Assembly: GCA_900768695.1 (NCBI GenBank)
Contig: CAAGDY010000386.1
Span: forward strand, 1-6,415
Length of the DNA: 6,415 bases
From: an uncultured Anaerovibrio sp.
Lineage (GTDB): Bacteria > Bacillota > Negativicutes > Selenomonadales > Selenomonadaceae
Reading direction: 5' to 3'
Shown: positions 1-5,010 of the stretch, in pieces
Numbering within the stretch: position 1 is the first letter of the stretch
How the letters are laid out: the number at the start of each line of letters is the position of its first letter
Notes under the pieces: model-generated
Told to the model about the DNA's origin: nothing
Database searches by the model: none
What the model saw: only the letters and a program-made list of their open reading frames with translations
Program-made: the position numbers and the translations under genes

Positions 1-336
1 CCGTAGAACGCCAATGCAGAGCCGCACCCTGTCCGGGACAGGCACTGCATGGTTGGGTAATGGCAACGGTTCATGTTCCGCACCGATTCCAAAATCGATT
101 TCCAGTTTCTTCGCGGCGGCATAGGGCGAAAGCCCAAAGAGGCGGGCGGTGAAGTCAATGACATCCCCGCTGGCGTGGCAGCCGAAGCAGTAAAAGCGGT
201 CATCCACTTTCATGCTGGGATTGTGATCCTCATGGAAGGGACATCGCGCCATGCCGCTTCGGTTGACAGACAGCCCATACCTTTCGGCTGCCTGTCGGGT
301 GGTTACGGTTTGCTTGATTCTTGCGTAGGTTGACAT
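1..336 (-). CDS. CHC2 zinc-finger primase-like protein, N-terminal part (runs off the left edge)
   Basis: The first 112 residues of a protein continuing beyond base 1 are visible. They hold a CHC2 zinc finger of the DnaG primase type: C32-P-F-H35, then C50-F-G-C53 in the form CFGCHASGDVIDF, with the usual D-H-N-P-S-M stretch between. In primases this N-terminal zinc ribbon contacts single-stranded template DNA. Stand-alone CHC2 proteins are common on conjugative elements of Clostridia, where they are presumed to act in element replication or transfer. The start is the ATG at 336-334, preceded by AAAGGAG (350-344) with a 7-nt gap. The gene points away from the rest of the window and is divergent from the DUF6076-like gene, with the redox/ADP-ribosylation block between them. 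Whether a TOPRIM catalytic domain follows cannot be seen. The zinc-finger call is firm; a primase role is inferred. Confidence 0.88.
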   Translation of the reverse strand, partial: MSTYARIKQTVTTRQAAERYGLSVNRSGMARCPFHEDHNPSMKVDDRFYCFGCHASGDVIDFTARLFGLSPYAAAKKLEIDFGIGAEHEPLPLPNHAVPVPDRVRLCIGVLR

Positions 337-385
337 AATCTTTCTCCTTTGAAAAATAGTAAAGGGAACTGCTCGAAAATAAAGC

Positions 386-414
386 AATTCACCCTTCTAC
401 TAGAGTTATGTCAG
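386..414 (-). promoter_or_regulatory. Possible promoter of the CHC2 gene
   Basis: On the minus strand a CTGACA -35 (414-409) is followed after 17 bp by a poor -10, TGAATT (391-386). The -10 alone is unconvincing. The call rests mainly on similarity to the much clearer promoter in front of the DUF6076-like gene: both have TTTTTGCGT just upstream of a TGACA.TAA block. A leader of roughly 45 nt would precede the start codon. Confidence 0.35.
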
Positions 415-435
415 AAAACGCAAAAACCACTCCAA

Positions 436-465
436 TCCCGGGATAACGAAAAAAGCAATCCGGGA
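436..465. repeat. CCCGGGAT inverted repeat between the CHC2 gene and the sirtuin gene
   Basis: TCCCGGGAT (436-444) and ATCCGGGA (458-465) are inverted copies differing by one bulged base, separated by 13 A-rich bases. Neither strand has a T-run directly after the 3' arm, so it is not a standard terminator. It lies about 20 bp upstream of the proposed CHC2 -35 element and could be an operator or a leftover of an insertion event. The structure is directly visible; its role is unknown. Confidence 0.4.
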
Positions 466-516
466 AAAATGAAAATCCGCCGCACTTCCATCCGTGAAAA
501 GATGAAAATGCGACGG
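465..516 (-). terminator. Likely rho-independent terminator of the four-gene minus-strand operon
   Basis: Read on the minus strand, CCGTCGCA (516-509) can pair with TGCGGCGG (484-477) over 8 bp, counting one G-U pair. The T-rich tail ATTTTCATTTTT (476-465) follows directly. The loop is long (24 nt) but can itself form a short TTC/GAA stem. It lies about 35 nt after the sirtuin stop codon. The placement and T-tail favour a terminator; the long loop lowers confidence. Confidence 0.45.
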
Positions 517-551
517 TTTGTATCCAGCCAGCACTTGGAGGCTCAGGCAAT

Positions 552-1427
552 TTAATGTTCTGCTTCAGAAAAAGTGTGCAGAACGATATGAATATCTGCA
601 TCCAGGCAGATGGATCGTTCGGAAATCTCTCTCGGCGCATAGGCCTGCCCCTGATTGATACAGGCGTAAACTGCCTCCGGGTTTTCCAGCGTGAATCTCC
701 AAAAGGGATATTTGATTATCCCAGGGGTATTGGTTCCAACACCCAGTTCCAGATACAAAATCTTCCCATGATTGTGCTGCCGGACGAAATTGGAATACCG
801 CTCAGCAGCGGCATGCCAGCCCCGGTCCTGCACAAAGGTGTCGTCGCAGCGCAGGTTCATGGTCATGGGTTCGCCGCAAACCGGACACCGGGGAATCAGC
901 TCCGAAGGGATTTTCATATCCCGCTGCCGTACAAGCATTTGCCGGACTTCCGTCTCATTGTCATAGGTCTTGTTGTGGCAGGCCTTGGAGCATTGCCACA
1001 GGCCATAATCGCCCTGAGTGTAGAACAGCCGCTGTTTGTCAAAACCCGCCCGCTGAAACTGATGATCCACATTGGTGGTCAGCACGAAATAGTCCTTGCC
1101 CTCCACCAGTGACAGCAGTTCCCGATAAACGGGAATGGGGGCGTCCACATAGCGGTTATAGAAAATATGGCGGCTCCACCATGCCCAGTATTCTTCCAGC
1201 GTCCCAAAGGGATAGAAACCGCCGGAGTACATATCGGAGATGCCGTATTTCTGGTAGAAGTCAGAGAAATACCGTTCAAACCGTTCCCCGCTGTAGGTCA
1301 GTCCAGCAGAAGCAGACAGCCCTGCCCCTGCGCCGATGAGAATAGCATCCGCCGTTTCCAGTGCAGATTTTAGCCCCTCAATGGAGGAGCTTTTTGTAGA
1401 TTTCTTCGTCTCGTTCCTTGAATACAT
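552..1427 (-). CDS. Class M sirtuin (SirTM), probable protein ADP-ribosyltransferase
   Basis: This 291-residue Sir2-family protein has the NAD-binding motif GAGAGLSASAG (32-42), TTNVD with N119, and a zinc module C146-x3-C150 / C181-x2-C184. A late ELGVGTNTP motif (227-235) completes the sirtuin fold. The catalytic histidine of deacetylase sirtuins is replaced by glutamine: the motif reads T-Q138-G-D. R193 lies in NLRCDDTFVQD. N119, Q138 and R193 match in type and spacing the residues described for SirTM enzymes of Gram-positive pathogens, which ADP-ribosylate proteins instead of deacetylating them. The known partner of these enzymes, a zinc macrodomain, is encoded just upstream. The start is the ATG at 1427, with GAGGTGG six nt before it; the next Met (M66) would remove the NAD motif. 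The first 50 nt overlap the end of the macrodomain gene, so translation is likely coupled. It is the last gene of the operon. The natural substrate is not known; no GcvH-like carrier is present in the window. Confidence 0.9.
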   Translation of the reverse strand: MYSRNETKKSTKSSSIEGLKSALETADAILIGAGAGLSASAGLTYSGERFERYFSDFYQKYGISDMYSGGFYPFGTLEEYWAWWSRHIFYNRYVDAPIPVYRELLSLVEGKDYFVLTTNVDHQFQRAGFDKQRLFYTQGDYGLWQCSKACHNKTYDNETEVRQMLVRQRDMKIPSELIPRCPVCGEPMTMNLRCDDTFVQDRGWHAAAERYSNFVRQHNHGKILYLELGVGTNTPGIIKYPFWRFTLENPEAVYACINQGQAYAPREISERSICLDADIHIVLHTFSEAEH

Positions 1428-2151
1428 TGAATACCACCTCGATCTTACTCCCGGTTTCCGCCTTGTATTTCTGCACCGTACCCACGGCAATCTCTGCCGC
1501 CCTGTCATTGGGAAACATAAACACTCCCGTGGAAATGCAACAGAAGGCGATGCTTCCCACCCCGTTTTCATCCGCCAGTTCCAAACAGGAACGGTAACAG
1601 GATTCCAACAAAGCACAATGCTCCTGTGTCAGCTTTCCTTGCACGATGGGGCCTACGGTGTGGATCACATAATCACAGGGCAGGTTGTAGGCCGGGGTGA
1701 TTTTCGCCTGTCCCGTGGGTTCCTCATAACCTTGCTCCGCCATGATCTCGGCGCATTTCAGGCGAAGCTGCACCCCGGCGTAGGTGTGGATGCAGTTGTC
1801 AATGCAGTTGTGGCAGGGCTGGTAGCAGCCGGTCATGCCGGAGTTGGCGGCGTTGACAATGGCACCGCAGGCCAAAGTTGTAATATCACCCCGCCAGAGA
1901 TAGAGGCCCTCCCCCACCGGGGTCAGGTCAGCCAGCCGGGTGATTTGCTTTTCCGACAGCTCCTCCCGGAGGTATTCATCCTGCACTTTCAGAAATTCCT
2001 GGCTGACTTTACCGGGGCGGCGGACATTCATCAGGGCGCGCAGAAGCACCTTCTGTCTGTCTTCTTCCGCTGGGATCTCCTGCTTGCGGCAGGAAGGCCG
2101 CTCCCGCAGGAGCTGTTCCATTAAAAATACTCTGCGCTGTTCCTGATTCAT
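1378..2151 (-). CDS. Zinc-containing macrodomain protein, probable protein-ADP-ribose hydrolase
   Basis: This 257-residue protein has a helical N-terminal extension (about 1-70) followed by a macrodomain. Visible motifs are the ADP-ribose-binding GDIT (88-91), AIVNAANSG (97-105), the HTVGPIV strand (164-170) and the phosphate-loop motif STGVFMFP (207-214). After the NAAN motif comes GCYQPCHNCIDN (108-119), the signature of the zinc macrodomains that travel with class M sirtuins; likely ligands are C109, H114 and C116. Those enzymes remove the ADP-ribose that SirTM attaches, so this is the eraser of the pair. The start is the ATG at 2151. Its GGAGGT (2163-2158) runs into the stop codon of the upstream gene, leaving only 4 nt between the genes. 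The 3' end overlaps the sirtuin gene by 50 nt. The canonical loop reads STGVFGFP; a Met replaces the Gly here, a small change. Hydrolase activity is inferred from the family. Confidence 0.9.
   Translation of the reverse strand: MNQEQRRVFLMEQLLRERPSCRKQEIPAEEDRQKVLLRALMNVRRPGKVSQEFLKVQDEYLREELSEKQITRLADLTPVGEGLYLWRGDITTLACGAIVNAANSGMTGCYQPCHNCIDNCIHTYAGVQLRLKCAEIMAEQGYEEPTGQAKITPAYNLPCDYVIHTVGPIVQGKLTQEHCALLESCYRSCLELADENGVGSIAFCCISTGVFMFPNDRAAEIAVGTVQKYKAETGSKIEVVFNVFKERDEEIYKKLLH
1434..1440 (-). promoter_or_regulatory. Ribosome binding site of the sirtuin gene, inside the macrodomain coding sequence
   Basis: GAGGTGG lies six nt before the ATG at 1427 and within the last codons of the macrodomain gene. 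It decides the sirtuin start, because no other in-frame Met precedes the NAD-binding motif by a sensible distance. Confidence 0.7.
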
Positions 2152-2155
2152 GGTA

Positions 2156-2791
2156 TTACCTCCGGTTTTCAATGGCTCTGGCAGGACAGATCTCATAGCA
2201 GTTGCCGCAGTGCAGACAGTTGTGCTGGTGGATCACCACCGGGGTATGGTCAATGTCGATGCACTTTTGCGGGCACTTGGAGTAGCACAGCTTGCAGCCA
2301 ATGCAGGCGTCCGTAACAAAATACCCTTCCCGAACCACTTCCCCGCCGCCGAATGTAAAGCTGTCCCGTTCAATCGGCTTTTTGGAGAGATCAAACCATT
2401 CGCCGTTTCCTTCGTAAATGACGAAAACGGTCAGTGCGCTTCTGGATGCCGCATCCGGGTAAATGGCATTCATGTAGGGATTCTTTTCAAACAGCCGGGG
2501 AATCAAATCGCCGCCCAGCTCCCGCACTTTGCCCCGAATGGAAAGGGCGGCGCAGTGCATAGTGTCCTCGCCTTTCATGCCGGTAAGGGCAAGTGCGCCG
2601 CGCTTTTTCAGCCTCTCATAGAAGCCTTTTCCTTTTGCAGTCAGAAAATACACGCCGCTGCCATCCGCATCCATCATATCAATGGCTGCTGTGACCGGCA
2701 GGTCGTCATCGTCCACCGTTGCCACCACAGTGGTGTGAATCTCCCGAACCAGATAGTTCAGGTAATCTCCGCTTTCCATATCAGAATTCAT
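2156..2791 (-). CDS. Pyridoxamine-phosphate-oxidase-like flavoprotein fused to a 2[4Fe-4S] ferredoxin domain
   Basis: The protein has 211 residues. Residues about 8-145 resemble the split-barrel FMN-binding fold of the pyridoxamine 5'-phosphate oxidase superfamily, with a TTVVATVDDDDLPVTAAIDM start and a GVYFLTAKGKGFYERL segment. Residues about 155-207 are a bacterial ferredoxin domain with two full cluster motifs: C163-x2-C166-x2-C169-x3-C173-P and C192-x2-C195-x2-C198-x3-C202-P. The Fe-S domain could pass electrons to or from a flavin in the barrel; the reaction is not known. The start is taken as the ATG at 2791, which overlaps the upstream gene by 11 nt. A Met four codons later (2779) is possible, and neither has a strong ribosome binding site, so reinitiation after the upstream stop is likely. 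It lies between a second oxidase-like gene and the macrodomain gene in one operon. True vitamin B6 oxidase activity is unlikely. Confidence 0.85.
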   Translation of the reverse strand: MNSDMESGDYLNYLVREIHTTVVATVDDDDLPVTAAIDMMDADGSGVYFLTAKGKGFYERLKKRGALALTGMKGEDTMHCAALSIRGKVRELGGDLIPRLFEKNPYMNAIYPDAASRSALTVFVIYEGNGEWFDLSKKPIERDSFTFGGGEVVREGYFVTDACIGCKLCYSKCPQKCIDIDHTPVVIHQHNCLHCGNCYEICPARAIENRR

Positions 2792-3176
2792 AGGGCGGAT
2801 TGCCGGAGAAATCGGCGATCACGCCGTGGGGATCTTCCAGATAGAACACCTCAAAGATGGGATTGTCTGCGGTCTGGTACTGACCCTTGACGATGGGGTT
2901 GTTCATGCAGCCTTCCTTGACGGACATGTTGTTCTCGAACACTGCCTTGCCGCTGAGCCGAAGCCATGCATAACTGGGGCTGGAAACGGAAACCTCCACA
3001 TAGGGGTTCTCCTGCATATCCTTGTACACATTCTTCTGATTGTTGGTGCAGAACCAGAGCTTGCCGTCCTGCTCAAAGCAAAACATAAAGGGACGGCATT
3101 TGGCCTTGCCGTCACGGCCCACGGTAGCCAGATACTGGACAGGATTTTCGGTCAGAAATTCAACGACTTTTTTCAT
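2781..3176 (-). CDS. Small pyridoxamine-phosphate-oxidase-family flavoprotein
   Basis: This 131-residue single-domain protein has the typical opening of small FMN-binding split-barrel proteins, including PVQYLATVGRDGKAKCRPF (12-30) and WFCTNNQKNVYKDMQENP (41-58). These proteins bind flavin and often reduce small molecules; some members confer resistance to nitroimidazoles or act as general reductases. The substrate here cannot be told. The start is the ATG at 3176, with GGAGGT (3189-3184) seven nt upstream. An in-frame ATG at 3218 lacks a ribosome binding site and would lie in the promoter. It is the first gene of the four-gene operon, divergent from the HxlR regulator gene, and its 3' end overlaps the ferredoxin-fusion gene by 11 nt. 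A flavin reductase regulated by an adjacent HxlR protein is a common arrangement. Confidence 0.85.
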   Translation of the reverse strand: MKKVVEFLTENPVQYLATVGRDGKAKCRPFMFCFEQDGKLWFCTNNQKNVYKDMQENPYVEVSVSSPSYAWLRLSGKAVFENNMSVKEGCMNNPIVKGQYQTADNPIFEVFYLEDPHGVIADFSGNPPYEF

Positions 3177-3211
3177 AGTGATTACCTCCAAAATATTGCT
3201 TTTTTCTTTTG

Positions 3212-3241
3212 CTGACATTACAATATCACCGTAGCGATATT
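3212..3241 (+). promoter_or_regulatory. Possible promoter of the HxlR regulator gene
   Basis: CTGACA (3212-3217) and GATATT (3236-3241) are separated by 18 bp, with five and four matches to the sigma-A consensus. Transcription would begin near 3248, so the palindrome at 3252-3267 would sit immediately downstream of the start, a typical place for autorepression. It overlaps the opposite promoter, so the two would compete. Confidence 0.35.
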
Positions 3242-3248
3242 CTGTAAA
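3220..3248 (-). promoter_or_regulatory. Likely promoter of the four-gene redox/ADP-ribosylation operon
   Basis: On the minus strand, TTTACA (3248-3243) and TATTGT (3225-3220) are separated by exactly 17 bp. Transcription would begin near 3213 and give a leader of about 37 nt. The central palindrome of the intergenic region (3252-3267) lies just upstream of the -35 element, and its outer left half-site overlaps it. This is where a repressor or redox activator would act. Confidence 0.5.
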
Positions 3249-3275
3249 GTAAGCACAATATTGTGCTGTAGTTAC
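3244..3275. promoter_or_regulatory. Palindromic operator candidate between the divergent genes
   Basis: AGCACAATATTGTGCT (3252-3267) is a perfect 16-bp palindrome. It is flanked symmetrically at 4 bp on each side by GTAA (3244-3247) and TTAC (3272-3275), which are also inverted copies. HxlR-family proteins are winged-helix dimers that bind such dyads next to their own gene. The site fits control of both the regulator gene and the divergent operon. A second, weaker dyad, AATATC/GATATT (3222-3227 and 3236-3241), lies beside it. Confidence 0.6.
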
Positions 3276-3303
3276 CAAAAGGAAACTATTGGAGGGAATC
3301 CTT

Positions 3304-3657
3304 ATGAATGAAGAAAAGAAAGAGCTGCCCGCCTGCCCGGTTGAGACCACTCTCATGCTGATCGGCGATAAATGGAAGGTGCTGATCCTGCGGGATCTGA
3401 TGCCCGGTACAAAGCGTTTTGGCGAGCTGAAAAAGTCCATCGGTCATGTGTCCCAGAAGGTGCTCACCGCCCAGCTCCGGGATATGGAGGAAAAGGGTCT
3501 TCTGACACGAACGGTTTACGCCGAAGTCCCGCCCCGGGTGGAGTATACTTTGACAGAGCTGGGCTATAGTTTGAAGCCTGTTCTGGATTCCTTATGGCAC
3601 TGGGGAGAAGAATACAAAGCCTCCATAAAGGGAAACACCATCGCAACCTGTGAGTAA
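3304..3657 (+). CDS. HxlR-family winged-helix transcriptional regulator
   Basis: This 117-residue protein shows the HxlR signature: an N-terminal CPVE (C11), then LIGDKWKVLILRDL (19-32), KRFGELKKSIGHVSQKVLT (37-55) with the recognition helix, QLRDMEEKGLLTR (57-69), the wing PPRVEYTLTELG (76-87) and a final dimer helix. It binds DNA as a dimer. C11 is the conserved HxlR cysteine and C116 is the second-last residue. In YodB/HypR-type members such cysteines sense quinones, aldehydes or hypochlorite through thiol switching, so this may be a redox repressor. The start is the ATG at 3304, with GGAGGGA (3291-3297) upstream; a TTG at 3289 is in frame but would overlap the ribosome binding site. It is divergent from the flavoprotein operon across a 127-bp region with a strong palindrome, its probable operator. 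The inducer is unknown. Confidence 0.92.
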   Translation: MNEEKKELPACPVETTLMLIGDKWKVLILRDLMPGTKRFGELKKSIGHVSQKVLTAQLRDMEEKGLLTRTVYAEVPPRVEYTLTELGYSLKPVLDSLWHWGEEYKASIKGNTIATCE

Positions 3658-3662
3658 GATTG

Positions 3663-3701
3663 CAAAGCCCTCGACAACCGCTCTGGCTGTCGAGGGTTTT
3701 G
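3663..3701 (+). terminator. Rho-independent terminator of the HxlR gene
   Basis: CCCTCGACA (3668-3676) pairs perfectly with TGTCGAGGG (3688-3696), followed by TTTTG. The stem can extend outward through a G-U pair and CAAA/TTTG, giving about 14 bp. It begins 5 nt after the HxlR stop codon. Because the arms are flanked by A and T runs it could work in both directions. Confidence 0.88.
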
Positions 3702-3752
3702 TGATACAAACATGATTTATCCAGGCACAAAAAGTGATTCCGGGCAAATCAC

Positions 3753-3783
3753 ATTTTCATATTTTTCATATTTTCATATTTTT
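3753..3783. repeat. Short tandem ATTTTCAT repeats upstream of the DUF6076-like gene
   Basis: ATTTTCAT (3753-3760), ATTTTTCAT (3761-3769) and ATTTTCAT (3770-3777) follow one another directly, and a degenerate ATTTTTG unit comes next. The block ends just upstream of the -35 element, so it could act as an AT-rich UP-like element or as operator half-sites. Two inverted copies (ATGAAAAT at 469-476 and 502-509) lie upstream of the CHC2 gene. Confidence 0.6.
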
Positions 3784-3791
3784 GCGTCATT

Positions 3792-3820
3792 TTGACAATA
3801 AGTCCAATATTTCGTACCAT
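3792..3820 (+). promoter_or_regulatory. Promoter of the DUF6076-like / sigma-like gene pair
   Basis: A perfect TTGACA -35 (3792-3797) is followed after 17 bp by TACCAT (3815-3820), four of six consensus bases. Transcription would start near 3827 and leave a leader of about 38 nt with AGGAGG (3851-3856). AT-rich repeats lie immediately upstream. The upstream part resembles the minus-strand leader of the CHC2 gene. Confidence 0.65.
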
Positions 3821-3864
3821 TAAGATGCTATGCTATAGGTCATCAGAAAAAGGAGGTTAATTGT

Positions 3865-5010
3865 ATGGCAGTTAAGATCGTAGAAGACAGCGCAGTCCTG
3901 ACGCTGGATTTTTGGGACAAGGAGACAATCTACAATGGGCAGGTTTTCCCGGTGGGCACGCTGGCCTGTGATGCGCTGAACATCCCCGGAGAAGTGGTGA
4001 GCCACATGGAAAAGCTGTGCGAAAAGCTCAACGGGTTTATGAAAACCTTTGATTCCGGCAAGGGCGATCCTGCTCTGCTGCCGGAAGCGAAATTCAGCGC
4101 CATGAAGCTGCTGGAACTGATGGCGAAGTATAAGCCCTTCTCCTATATCAACATGGCAGCTTTCCGGGATCTGGTGAAGCGGTGCTTTACCCCCAACGGC
4201 GTGAAGTCCGCCAACGCTCTGATTCAGGCGCAGAAAAACAACAAGCTCTCCGACCAGATTGCGGACAAATATCTGGACGGGGCTCTCCTGTCCCGGCTGC
4301 TTCCAACCCTTGCCCATTTTGGCTTTTCCCTGAAGGCATATCAGGAGACCATGCTTCCCTTCGCCCAGCGGCTCCATGACAGCGAAGACCGCGCAAGGGC
4401 GGACTACGCCAGAATTTTCAATGAATACTTCCCCAAGGAACCAACCTTTGAGGATGCTGGCGGCTGGATGTCCATGACCAATGTAACCATGCAGTACCTG
4501 ACCATGGAGCACCCAGGCGGCGACCTGCCTGTGCTGGTAACGAGAAGTCACTATGTCAGCTTCGTGGGAATGCTGCGGGGCGATTTCTTTGAAGCCCTCC
4601 GGGCGGGGCATGGTGTCAGGCGGTGTTTCCACTGCAATCAGTGGTTCCTCACCACCAATGCCCATTCCGTGAAATACTGCGACGGCCTAGCTCCCGGCGA
4701 TCCGAAGGGAAGAACTTGCCGGGCTGTGGGCGCAAAGAACGGTTACAAGGAGGATGCCAAAGCCCATCCCATAAAAGGACCCTATGTGACCCGGAGAAAT
4801 ACCATCAGCAAATATGTCAGTGACGGAGCCATGTCCAAAGAGCTGGGGGCGATTGCTCTGCGGCTTACCGAGGAAAAACGCACCAGAGCCTTTACCGACC
4901 ACGACTACTTCCTGAATTGCTACGCAAAAGAGATGAGCCAGAAAGCCATCGTCGCGGAGGCGAAAGCCATTCTGGCGGCGCAGAAAGCAAAGGAAGGAAT
5001 CCTGCCGTGA
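3865..5010 (+). CDS. DUF6076-like zinc-finger protein of unknown function
   Basis: This 381-residue protein has no enzyme motif that I recognise. The N-terminal two thirds (about 1-245) is mainly helical. A zinc-finger-like module follows: C254-F-H-C257, then C272-D, then C285-R (C-x2-C-x14-C-x12-C), in the order RRCFHCNQWF ... KYCDG ... GRTCRAVGA. This cysteine pattern, with an aromatic residue after the first pair and CRxVG at the end, resembles DUF6076-type proteins found in mobile elements of Clostridia; the name is from memory and less sure than the motif. The C-terminal tail is helical and basic, so nucleic-acid binding is plausible but not shown. There is no signal peptide or membrane segment. 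The start is the ATG at 3865, with AGGAGG 8 nt upstream. Its TGA stop overlaps the GTG start of the next gene (GTGA), so the two proteins are probably made together and may act as partners. Confidence 0.75.
   Translation: MAVKIVEDSAVLTLDFWDKETIYNGQVFPVGTLACDALNIPGEVVSHMEKLCEKLNGFMKTFDSGKGDPALLPEAKFSAMKLLELMAKYKPFSYINMAAFRDLVKRCFTPNGVKSANALIQAQKNNKLSDQIADKYLDGALLSRLLPTLAHFGFSLKAYQETMLPFAQRLHDSEDRARADYARIFNEYFPKEPTFEDAGGWMSMTNVTMQYLTMEHPGGDLPVLVTRSHYVSFVGMLRGDFFEALRAGHGVRRCFHCNQWFLTTNAHSVKYCDGLAPGDPKGRTCRAVGAKNGYKEDAKAHPIKGPYVTRRNTISKYVSDGAMSKELGAIALRLTEEKRTRAFTDHDYFLNCYAKEMSQKAIVAEAKAILAAQKAKEGILP
4991..4997 (+). promoter_or_regulatory. Ribosome binding site that decides the GTG start of the sigma-like gene
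   Basis: AGGAAGG lies 9 nt before the GTG at 5007, inside the last codons of the DUF6076-like gene. Together with the GTGA overlap it favours this GTG over an upstream in-frame ATG at 4917 and over a later ATG at 5031. Confidence 0.6.

Noticed and set aside
28..42. CCTGTCC/GGACAGG palindrome
   Set aside because: It lies inside the CHC2 coding sequence and encodes an ordinary P-V-P-D-R stretch; probably chance.
1428..1616. 63-codon upstream extension of the sirtuin frame
   Set aside because: It would lie wholly inside the macrodomain gene. The ATG at 1427 has its own ribosome binding site and the extension resembles no sirtuin.
1336..2124. Plus-strand open frame of 262 codons
   Set aside because: It is the shadow of the macrodomain gene, which has a clear ribosome binding site and family motifs on the other strand.
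2150..2890. Plus-strand open frame of 246 codons
   Set aside because: It lies opposite the flavoprotein-ferredoxin gene, whose eight cluster cysteines prove the minus frame; no ribosome binding site is seen.
3753..3783. Possible CRISPR-like or phase-variable repeat
   Set aside because: The units are only 8-9 bp with no spacers and are AT-rich promoter-upstream DNA; neither a CRISPR array nor a coding repeat.
3820..4665. Minus-strand open frame of 281 codons
   Set aside because: It is antisense to the DUF6076-like gene and runs into that gene's promoter; no start signal or recognisable motif.
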